A stretch of 64,000 bases of DNA from the NCBI GenBank assembly GCA_964036665.1, contig OZ038532.1, positions 11,860,537-11,924,536 of the forward strand, read 5' to 3'. The notes under the pieces were generated by a model that was not told where the DNA came from, made no database searches, and saw nothing but the letters and a program-made list of their open reading frames with translations. This document shows, piece after piece, positions 33,121 through 45,080 of this stretch (positions are counted from its first letter, which is position 1; every line of letters begins with the position of its first letter). A program made the translations under genes and the position numbers. The DNA comes from Gordius sp. MW1 (lineage: Eukaryota > Nematomorpha > Gordioida > Gordea > Gordiidae).

Positions 33121-34369
33121 ACTGCCCTAAAAACTCAACCCGCGTCCCGAGCTCTAAGATAACTAATTCCCGGGAACATGGTTTAATATAATCTAGAGGA
33201 CACGAGCCGGGCACAGATTAATAAGGCCCACCGTCTGTAATAATATCATCTAGATTTATTTTGTATCATAAAGTATAAAGAAAGATGTGGTTTTTCAACG
33301 TTCTATATCATTTTATTATTACTGAATGTTTAAATTAATAAAGATTTTATCGTATTCATTCATTCATCGATATAAAAACGCGCATTTTTAAACTGATAAG
33401 TGTTAATCAGAGACTACATACAGACGTAGTCCAATCCATTAACACCTTTTAAAATCTTAAAACATTAGTGTAAGGTAATTGAGTTTTTTATAAGTATTAT
33501 TTTTTGCATGATTACTATTACCATATTTAATATATATATATTGTTGATTAGTTCATAGAAAATTACAATCCTATTTGAAAAGGAGCAAAATAAAAAAATG
33601 TAAGCCGTCCGGGGTTTGGGCTGGGCCAAAACCTGGCCCAGGTTTTACGTCTATGTAACGGGTGGTGGGTTAATATAAAGAAGCCCGTTGTAGGTCACTA
33701 ATTACTCATCCATGTGTAAGTCGAAGGTAAGAGGGAAGATCTAAAATGTGTATAATTTTAATATGGATTTTAAAAGGTAGAAGTTTGAATTTTGAACAAA
33801 AAGTAGAGAAAGGAATAGCTGATTATTAAGTTTGGTAAATGGCTATGGAAAAATTTGTTGAATCGCCTTTGACCCCTCCGCATTGGTGTGCAGGGAAAAA
33901 TGCTAGCTACACTACTGTTAAAATCACATCATTACATGGATAAGAATAATATAAATAATATATATAAGTTATGTTTTAATGCTAACCTAGTTCAATATTA
34001 TTTTCATTACGTATTCAAAACACTTTACATAACCAAAATTAATGTATTCTATGTACCCAATGACGGAAAAACAGTACACTTATTTAACATTGATGAGCAG
34101 CCTATCTAGTCTCTACTAATACAGGTTATAATAATAACTATAAAAACGGCGCGTTTCATAGGCGTAACTAGGATTTCCTCAAGGGAGGGGTTATAAAATT
34201 TCCAAGGTGAAATTTTTTTGTAACTATTTTTATGGATAAAAATGTTTTTTTTCCTAAAAGTTTAATGTGACAATAGCGTAAAAATAATAAAATACTAAAA
34301 GTAAAATTCCAACAAATATTTATTTTTATTAAATATACTCTATAAAAATTCTATAAATTGTAAATCATG
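33121..34369. other. Intergenic with GC-rich repeat pieces
   Basis: Pieces of the GC-rich hAT family lie at 33180-33235 and 33600-33710. A lone MITE end CATAGGCGTAACTAGGATTT sits at about 34159. No gene was seen. Confidence 0.4.
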
Positions 34370-34539
34370 CATGGGCATTGCCAGGTGGGGGGCTGCCCCC
34401 CCCCCTAATTTAAAAAATAAAAAAAATTTTCAATGCAAAAACTTTAAAAAATTTAAAAAAATTATTTTTTGCCCCTCTCTAAATGAAAATTTAAACGATT
34501 TGCCCCCCCCCCCTAATCCAAAACCTGGCTACGCCCATG
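34370..34539. mobile_element. hAT-type MITE, 170 bp, exact 8-bp target duplication
   Basis: Left end CATGGGCATTGCCAGGT and right end ACCTGGCTACGCCCATG are inverted repeats. Identical AAATCATG repeats flank it at 34362-34369 and 34540-34547. Same family as 2961-3103 and 7211-7328. Confidence 0.85.
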
Positions 34540-34771
34540 AAATCATGGGAGGGGTTTAACCCGAAACCCACCCCTTTCTTAGGCCAATGGCGCTTTGATC
34601 AAGCAATAAAATATTTTCAGCCTCATGATAAATTTAACCAATCTCATGAATGTCCTAGAGAAAATTCGGTGGACGGTTTCGGGTGGATAGGGCACCAACA
34701 TTCAGTTTGTAGGTAACATCTTCAAATAAAACCTCTGGAAATTTTGCAAATATGTTTTGTTGTTTTTTAGT

Positions 34772-35020
34772 TTAAAAAAGAATCCCTGCAAATTTATTCT
34801 GTATAACAGGCACCGACGAGTGTATCAAGTCATTTTTACTCACATTAAGTTTGTTGGTTGTTCTAATGATGCGTAGATCTGTAAATAGCACAATTTTTTC
34901 ATTTTTTATCAAAAGGTTTTGCAACATTACCATGCTACGGTCTGCTAATTCAGCTTCATTTAGTTTCCGTTGCTTTGGCAGATGTTTATACATTGCTAAA
35001 CCTTTGGAACTATATTGCAT
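34772..35020 (-). CDS. Small unrecognised open frame, 82 codons
   Basis: ATG at 35020; residues are charged and regular (KHLPKQRKLNEAELADRSMV, then FTDLRIIRTTNKLNVSKNDL), more like a real protein than a chance frame in AT-rich DNA. A downstream stretch at about 34667-34755 on the same strand is also open (PEVLFEDVTYKLNVGALSTR). It could be a second exon, with a donor after the second Ser of IHSS and an acceptor before GTTTTATTT, both in phase 0. Family unknown. Confidence 0.4.
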   Translation of the reverse strand: MQYSSKGLAMYKHLPKQRKLNEAELADRSMVMLQNLLIKNEKIVLFTDLRIIRTTNKLNVSKNDLIHSSVPVIQNKFAGILF

Positions 35021-35483
35021 TAAAATAATATTAATTTTTCGTGATTATGATTCCCGCTAAATTATACAAAACTAATGAATCTAAGATTTGTTGAAATTAA
35101 AAAGAAACAAAACTTCCACACCCAACTCTTTGCGTAGAAAATTTTCGCTGGCCCTTAGAATCTGTTAGAAACTTTTTCCCTCCCCTTTTGCAACTAAATT
35201 TAACAAATTTATACTTATAATTTGATATAACATCTTCTGAGTATGTTACTACAGACAGTAATATTGATTTTGAAATATAATAATTTGAATAAACAGTATC
35301 TTTGTATAGTTTCTTTGCAAGTAGTAATTCATTTATTGATTTGAAGTATTTTTCATAAAATTTTATTTAAAAAATATTTATCTTATAGTGAACCATCGAC
35401 TTCGATGTATCCAATTGCAAGTATTTTTATTTAAAGGTACCGAAATGCTATTCCTTACGACAAAGCTATAGAATTGGTATTTT
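35021..35483. other. Intergenic stretch
   Basis: No supported gene. A short open piece (YRNAIPYDKAIELV, from about 35438) precedes the inverted-repeat element but is too short to call. Confidence 0.35.
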
Positions 35484-35817
35484 CCCAAAATACCAGTGGA
35501 CAAAATCCTAGTGGTTTCAAGATCTTGAAACCGTTTCAAAATCTATAATGCGCATGCGTATGCATTTAACAGACCAATCAGATAGCTGCGAATTTTAACA
35601 ATGCGCATGCGCTTGAAACGGTTTCAAGATCTTGAAACCGTTTCAAGATCTATAATGGGTTAAGGTTCAGGGTAGTGTTTTAGGTCAGCGTTTTAGGTTA
35701 GGGTTAGGATTAGATGCACATCAAATTCCGTCCCCATGAAAGTGTCGGAAAAGTTAATACCGTAAATGTACCTGCATGCATGCATATCCGTTTTATTTTG
35801 TCCACTAGTATTTTGGG
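35484..35817. mobile_element. Inverted-repeat element with a 36-bp palindrome and telomere-like motif
   Basis: The left end CCCAAAATACCAGTGGACAA and right end TTGTCCACTAGTATTTTGGG are inverted repeats with one mismatch. Inside, 35612-35647 is a perfect 36-bp palindrome whose first half is CTTGAAACGGTTTCAAGA. Near it are GCGCATGCGC-type words, and at 35690-35710 a TTAGGTTAGGGTTAG stretch followed by ATGCACATCAAATTCC, shared in inverted orientation with the element at 6080-6296. No target duplication is evident. Confidence 0.7.
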
Positions 35818-36520
35818 CATGAATCATAGAATTTTCCAGTATTAACATATAAATACATAATTCCCAACAACAAAGGGGGATGATTCCACTTCAATACAAC
35901 TCAGTTCAACTTCGCTCTGCTCCTCCAGATATTCCCCTTATTCACTACATTCGCGTTTACAACTTATTCTACCATTTATCACATTACATTTGGATATTCC
36001 TTTCAACTACACTTATCACTATTCTTCCAACCTGCTAATTAACTTGTATCATCGTTACTTTAATATCCTCGCTCATATTTAATTTCGCTGTTATTTGATT
36101 TTTGTCCTTTTGTGTTTTGATTTAAGAATAAAAATAAAGATATTGCACATTTTTACATTTTTGCATATCTTTACAATCTATATAATTGTTCTTACCACTG
36201 CACAAAAGAGTATCGATTAGAAAATTTAGAATTAATATTATCAAGAAATAATGATATGTAAAAATGGCGATGTTAATTTTTTCTTTGTAAACACAAAAGC
36301 ATAAATTAACGCAGACGTGTTGGTTTCTTTCGCTTGGTAAGAGAATAAGCAACCCGTTTTTGCGATTCGCAATATGCCACCAGGAATGGAGATTGTTTAG
36401 CCTGATACTTATTTTATTTATGAGCAACTTCAATGTTCTTGCCATCACGAAAAATTATCAACAATTATTAACCCCTTATTTGCAAATACAAGAAAAAGTG
36501 ATGTAAATAATTATTTCAAG
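35818..36520. other. Non-coding, or 5' part of the candidate gene that follows
   Basis: Opposite strands are both open at 36122-36448, so the frame there is not reliable. A possible 5' piece for the candidate at 36521 would read CHHEKLSTIINPLFANTRK (about 36440-36503), but would need a 23-nt intron. Confidence 0.3.
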
Positions 36521-37115
36521 ATTTTAAAAGTGCTGACAGTAGCTATCAAGATCAACTAATCAATAATATATTAGACGAGGCAAAGATACTGGCACAAATA
36601 GAAGATGATTTAATGCCAGACATACTAAAAATGGTAACTATCTATAAGCATGACTAATGTCCACAAAAACAATATCATAAAGAGCTTATAAATTTTTGGC
36701 TTGATAAATAAGGAATATTATATTTATTGGTGTCTGATTTCTCTAAGTGTTCCTGAATAATTTTAATTTTGTCAAGAATTTAGTTATGCCAAAAAATTGT
36801 TTTAAAAATTTTATAACTGTTAAGATACACCTCAAATTTTATTAGGAGTTTTAAGCTTTTAAACCTCACATATTGTATATAAAAAGATTACAAAACATTT
36901 ATAAATTAAATAAGATATTTATAAAAAAAATTTATAATTATCATATGTGATTTTTCAATTATTATTATTGGGTTATTTTAGTTTTGTTCATATATCTAAA
37001 TTAACAGATTTCCAAGATTCAAGTGTATCAAATGAAACTGAGCCAGTTGTTAAAGAGATGTGATGTGGTCACCCATAAATGCAATGCTTTAAAGATTAAA
37101 ATTAAATCTATTTAA
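36521..37115 (+). CDS. Candidate exons of a small helical protein, 5' end unresolved
   Basis: Exon 36521-36633 (preceded by TTATTTCAAG) gives FKSADSSYQDQLINNILDEA and KILAQIEDDLMPDILKM, strongly helical. A GT follows directly at 36634. A second exon, 37008-37115, joins in phase 0 and reads ISKIQVYQMKLSQLLKRCDV, ending at TAA. Heptad-like leucines suggest a coiled-coil subunit of some complex. I do not recognise the family. The start lies upstream and is uncertain. Confidence 0.4.
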
Positions 37116-38880
37116 TTAATTATCTACATTTTTAAGAGTATTTTGTTAAGTTTATTGTATTTTGAGCATATATAAAAATTTATTTCCCTATAAGGCCAAG
37201 TTATGTTTAGTCAAGCTTATGCATCAAGCAGAATTGTGTCATTGTTCAGTAATTGTTTATTAGGAGATTAGCACATAGAAACTTATTCTGTTTTGATATT
37301 TTTGGCAATACTTCTAATCTGAAATCCATATAATGTATAAAAAACAGAGAGATATTTCTAGAATCCAAATTAGATATCTGCATGGGCAGTCCCAGCCTGC
37401 CGGTAAAAATTTTAATGGGCCGGACTTTGGCGGGCCAAACAAGTTTACTAATGGGCTCAAATTGGCCTAAAATTCTGTAAACATTCCTGGAGTTAATCCT
37501 GATTTAAAATGCCCATATATTTCTAAATATGGATTTATAGTATTTTAAAAAACTTATTTAAAAAAATATATTTAGATAGGGCCATAATTCATATGTGGAA
37601 ATGTTGTTTATATTTATTTAAGCATTGCACAAATTTAGGATAGGAACATTATCACCTGTCATAATAATTGATTTATATGACTACACTTTTATACAATTCA
37701 AAATTAAGGTATAAAATGGTAATTATAAAATTTAGTATTTTGGAGGTTTATTGCATCTTAATTCACGTTTGAAATTTTATAAAATTAAGATTACCCTTCG
37801 AAATGTCTGTAGGCGCAACTATGGACATGTGAATATCTAATTAATCAAAGATCTCAAACGCTCAGCATTTATGCCACGTTATAAATGATAACCTTCGAAA
37901 TTTGCTTAAAAAAACAGGGGTAATCTTAAAAATGTTATGTTGAACAAATTACAATACTCATAGTCATTAAAAAAATTTCCGTATAATTTACGGCTCAATG
38001 TGTGGATGATAGTCAAACCCTTAAAAATATCTACCAATTCAATTGTTCTGGATATCCTATTAATAATATCTGTAAAATCGCAATAAATGTTTGTTTAAAT
38101 TTTGGATTTATTAATGAGCTCGAGCTGACCTGCGATCTTGGTAAAGAGCCGGACCAAAGTGTATGAAAAAATAACCGACGGGCCTCGGCGGGCATGAAGT
38201 TTTTTAAATGGCTACGGACAGGCCTGAAGTGCACAAAAGCGTCCTACTACCATGGGACTCCACTACGTAGATGGCAAGCCCCATCAACATATAATGATAG
38301 TTCCCTGTCACCTGGAACCCCGTGGTTGTCCCCCCTTCCAAAATTTTCTGCGTCCGTCCCTCAATAATAATTTGACTTGTATCTATTCGTCCTTTAATTC
38401 ACAGGTCTACAAAAATAACATCCTGCAGCTGAAAAATAATCTGTTTTTGTTTTTTTTCTAAACCTCCAGTTTTTAAGATAAACGAGGTTGAATGTGCAAA
38501 AATGCCCATTTTAACCTGTTTTGAGGCTATATTGCCACCGCATTTTTAATTTATATTATAAAAAGTTGAGTTATTCCGGTAGAGAACAGTTTCTTTATAG
38601 GTCGATTAATTAATTTTTTGGTTTCACCTCCATATTTAAAATTAATCGCGTGTACGTTAACCCCTTCCCCTTAGCAAAATTCGTCCCACTATGGTTGGAA
38701 AACCGAGTAGCTACACATTCGATGTTTACTAACACATTCTCTCGCTTCACATACTCTCCTCTCTTTCTCCTCCATTCCCCACCTCTTTCATGAAGGCTTG
38801 AATAGATATGGGGGCGGGAGTGGAAGTGAAGGAGAAAGGATAGAGGTTAAACAAAAAAGTAAAATAATGGACTTATAGAT
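37116..38880. other. Intergenic with GC-rich hAT-type repeat pieces
   Basis: A left-type end TAGATATCTGCATGGGCAG lies at 37371. A GC-rich patch at 38030-38240 shares the word CAATTCAATTGTTCTGGATATCCT (in part) with an inverted copy near 62270-62300. No gene was seen. Confidence 0.45.
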
Positions 38881-40090
38881 GAACTTTGATTTCTCTTCTT
38901 CCCTAACAGTTATTTGGTCCCACAGTCTTGGGGTTTGTTTTAATAAGTTTCTTACATGTTGACGGGGTGAGTGCCATGTCTTGACTAATCTCTTGTTTTC
39001 ATAACATTATCGGCTTGCCCTTTCCACGTGACACGGTGTCGTCATCTTCTCTTTCCCGGTACTTCCATGTCCAACATGGAGTTGTAAGGTTTGCTTTTCA
39101 ACCATATTGGCATTTTCTTGTCGCACCTTACACCGGATATAATTCGCCGCCATCCTTTTTGGATACGGGCATTCACTTATGTTGCGCAATTTCCCTCTTG
39201 ATGTAGCATCGAGCCGAGGTATGTAAATCTGTCTACTTTTGGGTACTTTCAGCGATGGGCTGCTGTAACGTTCATTTCGATGTATATCGTTTTTCGATCG
39301 TTAATTTTTAAACTACCAGCTAGGCCCTTTGACCACTTTTCGGCTTTTTTGAAACCCTTTTCCTTTATTTCCTCGCATAGTATTATATCATCGGCATATA
39401 GCTATAGCATACACCATGGCGATGGCTTTTGAATGCCTCTCGTTATCGTGTCTATAATTATATTAAAAGGGACTTAAAGCATATCCTTTATTTAATCCAA
39501 TTTTAACCCGAAAAAGTATATCGTCTCCAACTGTAGCCCTAATCAAGATTTGAGGCATCATAAATATTTTTCATCAGCCGTATATATGCGTCAGGGATAT
39601 TTTGTTTTCTTAGGCACCACCATATAAAAATCGCAAGGAACCGTGTCATACACTTTCTCCAAGTCGAAAAAGCATATGTAGGTCTCTTCTCTTTTTACCA
39701 TGTTTATATGTATCATTTGTCTTAGTGCGAAGATTGGGTCGATTGTGGATTTGCCGACCATAAATCCCAATTGGCCGATATCTCCATCTCGTTTTTAAGC
39801 CTTGTTACTTACATCCTTTCCTTAAGATTCAAGAAGTGGCAAGTTTGTTTGATACCTCTGTAATTGTAACAGTCCTGAGGTTCTCCTTTGCCTTTAAAAA
39901 GAATATAATCGTGATTGATCTCCATTGTAGGAATTCGCTCTTCTATTAATTTCTTGTTAAGGAGGTTTGTCATGGTGGTGACTCATTCTTCACGACATCC
40001 GAGCTAGAGATGGCAGTATAGGGAAATTTCCCGGGAAAATTGAGAAATTCCCTTGGGAATTTTAAAATTTCCCTCATAGCTAATCACATG

Positions 40091-40645
40091 TGATATATCT
40101 ATAGAATAGATAGACTGCTCATCAACGCACAAAATGTGTACCCTTTTTCCACCATTTTAAAAGGCACATTGTAAAGTGGTGATCATATAGAAGTTTCGTA
40201 ATTTTCGCAAATTAAATAATCTTAAAAAGGTAAATAATGTAAAGTGGTGATCATATAAAATTTCGTAATTTTCGCAAATTAAATAATTTTAAAAAGGTAA
40301 ATAAAAAAAATATTGAACTGGGTAGGTATTAAACAGCATTTTAAAATAAATATCATTTACACAATACATAAAAATTATAAATGTAAAAAATGCGATTAAA
40401 GTTTGTTTAATAATATAGCGCCATCAATATTAGTTGCTATTTTGTATAATATAAATTTATTGACGTTCGTTTTAGTTTATAAACAAACTAGTGAGGAAGG
40501 TAAATTGACGGTTATAGGGCAAAATTACATGGTTAAAATACACCAGTTGCCCTCTTCTAAATGGAGGAAAATTTGACACACAATTAACCATATGCAACAT
40601 ATGGCATGAGCAGTCTATCTAGTCTATGGATATATCATATATTAA
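40091..40645. repeat. Inverted pair nested in the hAT element
   Basis: The left arm at 40091-40122 (GATATATCTATAGA, then GATAGACTGCTCAT) is inverted at about 40603-40634 (ATGAGCAGTCTATC, then TCTATGGATATATC). The same ATAGACTGCTCAT word appears at 19060 and at 34090 in a variant form, so this is probably a separate small mobile element. Confidence 0.55.
40172..40311. repeat. Tandem duplication of about 70 bp
   Basis: TGTAAAGTGGTGATCATATA through TTAAAAAGGTAAATA is present twice in a row, with a two-base difference in length and few substitutions. Confidence 0.8.
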
Positions 40646-40948
40646 GTTTTTAAAATGTTAATCGACTATGCCTTGAGGCTGTATTTTGTAATTAATATTG
40701 GCGCTTAAAACATTTTATTTCTTTTAATTAAAATATTCAATTAAGTAATTATATTTACATATCACGTCCTATATTTCATCGTTTGATTATTGGAAATAAA
40801 ATTAAGCTACTAAGACCTTTCAAAAAAGTCCATAAAGAATTATATTTAGTACTTCTTTATTGAATTACCATTATGAAAATGTGATCTTGTTACTATTAAG
40901 TTCAATCAATGCGCAAATATGACATTAATAACACGGTTCAACAAGAAA

Positions 40949-41492
40949 AATCAACCGGCAAATTGTTTGCAGATTCTGGTAGAGTTTTTCACGGTGAACA
41001 CAAATATGTTTTTTAGTTTTTTCCTAAACGTCAAGTTTTTTAGATATTCGCTGTCAAAGTTGCCAAAAACGCGATTTTAGCGTTTTTTAAACGTCAATAA
41101 CTTGCAAATTAGTCGGTAAAAATTTTATTTAATAGATTTAATACCTAGCACAAACAACAACACGCACTTAGTTCCTAGTGTTGAAGAGAAGGGAGGGCGC
41201 CCTCAAGTCTTGTGTAATTTGTCAATGTAAATAGGGATAGTTAATTTATATAATTTAAAAAGTAAAAGTGCTAGGGTAAAAAAAAATTGTAAATACATTC
41301 CTCTCCCCTATATCTACGTATTAAATCTATTAAATAAAATTTTTACCGACTAATTTGCAAGTTATTGACGTTTAAAAAACGCTAAAATCGCGTTTTTGGC
41401 AACTTTGACAGCGAATATCTAAAAAAACTTGACGTATTTGTGTTCACCGTGAAAAACTCTACCAGAATCTGCAAACAGTTTGCCGGTTGATT
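40949..41492. mobile_element. Long-inverted-repeat (foldback or Mutator-like) element inside the hAT element
   Basis: Left arm 40949-41144 and right arm 41318-41492 are inverted and nearly identical over about 170 bp; the left arm has a 24-bp extra piece after GAACACAAATA. The outer ends are AATCAACCGGCAAATTG and its inverse. The 173-bp centre has no open frame. Flanks TTCAACAAG and TTCACAAG might be an imperfect duplication. Confidence 0.7.
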
Positions 41493-44380
41493 TCACAAGT
41501 CCATTATTTGTTGACCAGTGTAATTGATGTAGACTAATATGCGTGGAGAAAAGATAATCAATTTCATAGTTATGACCCCGACCCCTATATTTTGATGATT
41601 TGCAATACAGGTTTTAACCATCACACTGGAGAATGTTTTTGTAAAGAAATATCTAAAAAACAAGAAATATCAAAGAATTTGTAGCTGTTGTTACAGTTTA
41701 TGCAGCCAACATTGGAGCTTTTGAAACTAATTACACCGCACTTGAATGTTTTGGGTGTGCAGCCCATGGCTTGAACCTAATCCATCAAGGATATTTGTTC
41801 AAAAAATGAAGTCATACATAGTTTGATTAATAAAGCCAAGAATATTATTAAATATGTAAAGCGCAATGCAGTTCTTACACCGATACAATTTCTCAAAGGC
41901 AAGTCAGTTTCAATGTCCAGGCTCTACTAGACGGGTTGGGGTTGTTATAATGATTGAGAGCTTGATTTCAAGTAAAGCTATTCTTCAAGAAATGGCAATT
42001 AGTCAACGTTTTGAGAAGGAGAAAAGAAAAAGTTTGTTGGATAACGAAATTTGGAACTTTTTCATACTGTTTAGCCCCTCCTAGACCTTACATATTCTAA
42101 AACACTGCAAGTAGAGGGGGACAGAGCATTTTTGTCCGATATAGTCGAAGCATTTTATATAATATACACATCGTTAATCACTTAAAAAAGGCAACAGTTT
42201 TGTTGTCAGGATCTTCATTTTATGGCATATTTGCAGGATCCGAGTTACAGTAAACTCAGGAACAAATTAGCTAATGACAAAATAGGCAAAATTGTGGCCA
42301 TAAGATACAATTACACCTCATCAACCAAGTAAACCCACCCAATTATTATGCAATGTACTCCTCAGATTCTTCAGATGGAGATCTAAAAAAATTTAATTAG
42401 ATGCCGACTAACATTGATCTGGTTATATACATAAATAACATAAACTTTATAGATGCATTTTTTAATTTATTTAACCGTTTGTTACAAAATTCTCAATGAA
42501 TCTTTTTAAAAATTGATGTATAATGGGTTGTTTTTGGTGTTTTTATTAATTTTTTCAAGTTGTTGATTAACCCTACAAGGATCTATATTTAAATTTCCTT
42601 TATTTTCCCATTATTTCCCTTATTTTTCCACAAATTCCCTAATTTTCCTATTATTTCAATTTCCCTTTGGAAATTTCCCCAATGCTTGCGTTTGGGAAAA
42701 TATGACATCTCTAATCCGAGCAATGCTTCTATAGGTATTCCATCTGGAGTTTCCTTTTTTGCATCTTGTTCATTTGTGTCCTAACTTCATTCTCCTGAAA
42801 GAGTTCGACCATACTTATGTTTGGCTCAATATCGGTAAGGGAATTTTTGTCTTTAGCAATTTTTATAAATTTAAAATATCCTTCCCATCACTTTCTTCGG
42901 CTTGAATAAGGTTTGATCCCTAATTTTTTGAATATTTTAAGAACTCCTTAGAACCCCGACATCGCGACTTTGCTTCTCCATTATCTTGGGCAATTTGAAC
43001 ATTAGCCTATTGCCCCCTTTTTGATCCAGTTTGTTTGCCATCTCAGTGTACGCGGCATTCTTTGCTATTGCAACGGCCTTTTTTGCGGCTCTCTTTGCGT
43101 CCCTATACTTTTGATAATCCTCCGACTTTTTTTTATTTATGCCACCATCCATATAGATTTTTCTTTCGATGAAATCCCTAACCGATTGATCCCATTACCA
43201 TAGTACCCTATTTATGGCTTTGCTTCCTTTGGTCTACCCTAGAACACGAATGGCTGTTTCCTCTATGCCCCTAGTTACTCTCAATCATCCTCTAAGTCCA
43301 TTTGCTACTTCCTTGCAGCCAAGAGTGAGGAAACTTTTTGATAGTATATTTCGTTCGTCTATGTAATTTTTAGCATTTCGTATCGAATTCGCGGTTCCTT
43401 TCTTCTTTCGGAAAAAACTCTTCTGTCAAGATCCATAACAAGGGGGGGGGATGTTGCCTGGCAATTTCTTCTCCCTGTATTACTTTGCAATCCTGATACA
43501 CCATATGTCCTTTCGTCGTATGAGCAGATAGTGAATTTGAGTAAAATGTTTCTCACTTCTATAAGTCACTCACTATATGATCTTCGCGGGTTTGAAAGTA
43601 GGTGTTAACGATCGCCATGTCGTATGCTTGGGACACTTGGAGAAGTTTTTACCTTCTTTGTTCCTCAGACCATGCCCATAGCCTCCATGATTGTGTTTAT
43701 ACCCAAGGCGATCTTTCCCTACGTGAGCGTTGAAGTCTGCCCCAATAATTAACCTTTCTTCCGGTCCGATTCCTTGTATTTTTTTTTCAATAAATCGAAG
43801 AATAGGTCTTTCTCTAATTCTAGAACCCACTTTTGGGACCATACGCGCACATAACGGTTGGGAAGCTTTCTTGATCTGCAATCTTCACCCACCTGAACAT
43901 CGCTTGACTTCCACCACCTTGTCCTTGAACGATTCGCTTTGAACGATACCGACCCCTTTTCTAAGATTTGGTGACCCACTGTAGAATAGTTTGTATCCTT
44001 TTCCTAACTTTCAAGCTTTGGTTCAGTTCCACCTCGTCTCTTGTAGGCAGGCGATGTGTACCTTTCTTCTTTTTAGCATTTGTGCGACCTCGATGCTCTT
44101 TCTTGTCAATGTTCCCACATTCGAGCACTTTTTTTGCATTCCTTCCACCTAATTACCTTAACCGCCTTCCTTGTGAGTTGGGCAGTAACCCAAGTGTATT
44201 TTTCACATTGCACGTGCGGAGTATGCAATAAGCGTCGTTTGTAGACGACGCCCTAGCTTTCTCTTGTAAAATTTTGTTAAAAATTATCATCATTTTGGAG
44301 TTGATTTTTATAGCCGGTTTCCGACCTAACGCCAACCCTTTACTTTTTGCACGCGGACCAATCAAAAGGGGCGGTAATAT

Positions 44381-45080
44381 ATAGGCTCATTTCTGCCACC
44401 ATAAAACTCCTAAAATTTGGTTGGCCGAGTTGTAATTTACCAAGTGTGTTTATAAATCTGATATAATTCGATATTTCTTTTTGGATTTTTTTATTTATAG
44501 GCATTCAATTATCATTATTATTAATTTGATTTTATAAAAAGTCCGACTACTTGAAGTGTTTGAGACGTTTTATAAGTTGGTCCCTTTATTAATAATATAT
44601 ACACCTCTTTTTAACGTTCTTTTAAATAATTATAAAAAATTAAATACACATAATTAGCTATTATACCATTCAGAAATAACTATGTTTCTAATTATTTGTT
44701 GGTATATTTTAAATCCACAAATCTCTGCAAATTTTGTGCATTTTGAAATTGTAAATTAGGAGATAAAAATTTTTAGGGGATGGGTCAAATTGACCCCCAA
44801 AACTAGCCACGGAATTAGAGATAACTAGATTAATATAAATTGTAATAAAATAATGTTTAATAATCACCATGGAAATTGTAAAATCTAATACAATCTCAAT
44901 CCATGGCTCGATGCCAGCTCATTGATTTAATATATTTAATCATACAACATACTTAATTATTTGGAAATAAACTACTATTATTATGCAAACTTAACAATTT
45001 AATTATATCATCCTCATGGTTAACCTTTTATTTTTTTCTGTGCTTTTATAGATTTTTGTCCCACTATATCAGAATGTTAC
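44381..45080. other. AT-rich intergenic stretch
   Basis: No gene or repeat was recognised up to the left target duplicate at 45073. Confidence 0.4.

Larger units (their letters stand above)
40005..42713 (+). mobile_element. Decayed hAT DNA transposon, 2.7 kb, inserted in the RTE LINE
   Basis: Inverted ends TAGAGATGGCA (left) and TGACATCTCTA (right). Identical 8-bp target repeats ATCCGAGC at 39997-40004 and 42714-42721. A plus-strand transposase remnant at about 41690-42230 reads CFGCAAHGLNLI, INKAKNIIKYVKRNA, CPGSTR, VVIMIESLISSKAILQEMAI, LLDNEIWNFF and FLSDIVEAFY, matching the central region of hAT transposases with a DUF659-like domain. Several frame breaks make it a pseudogene. Other repeats are nested within it. 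Confidence 0.85.
38885..44380 (-). mobile_element. RTE-type LINE, minus strand, split by a hAT insertion
   Basis: Read on the minus strand. The endonuclease part at about 44200-43570 has NVGTLTRKSIEVAQMLKRRK, LQETRW, IGADFNAHVGKD and HGGYGHGLRNKEG. A linker at 43152-42937 has YRDAKRAAKKAVAIAKNAAY. The reverse transcriptase at 39996-39190 includes YADDIILCEEIKEKGF near 39399 and YLGSMLHQEGNCAT. The C-terminal end with VRCDKKMPIWLKSK lies at about 39150-39000. This is the AP endonuclease plus RT layout of RTE-clade LINEs. The frames are broken by many stops and shifts. A hAT element at 40005-42713 interrupts it. The 5' boundary is approximate. Confidence 0.82.

Noticed and set aside
35438..35483. 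Short coding-like piece YRNAIPYDKAIELV cut by an inverted-repeat element
   Set aside because: Only about 15 codons, and no continuation was found on the other side of the element at 35818.
36122..36448. 108-codon minus-strand frame
   Set aside because: The composition is that of AT-rich chance sequence with a hydrophobic stretch. The plus strand here is also open, and the exon at 36521 favours the other strand.
44830..45000. Possible CArG-type or other actin promoter elements upstream
   Set aside because: Too far from the start and no match to the CC-A/T6-GG pattern was found nearer the gene.
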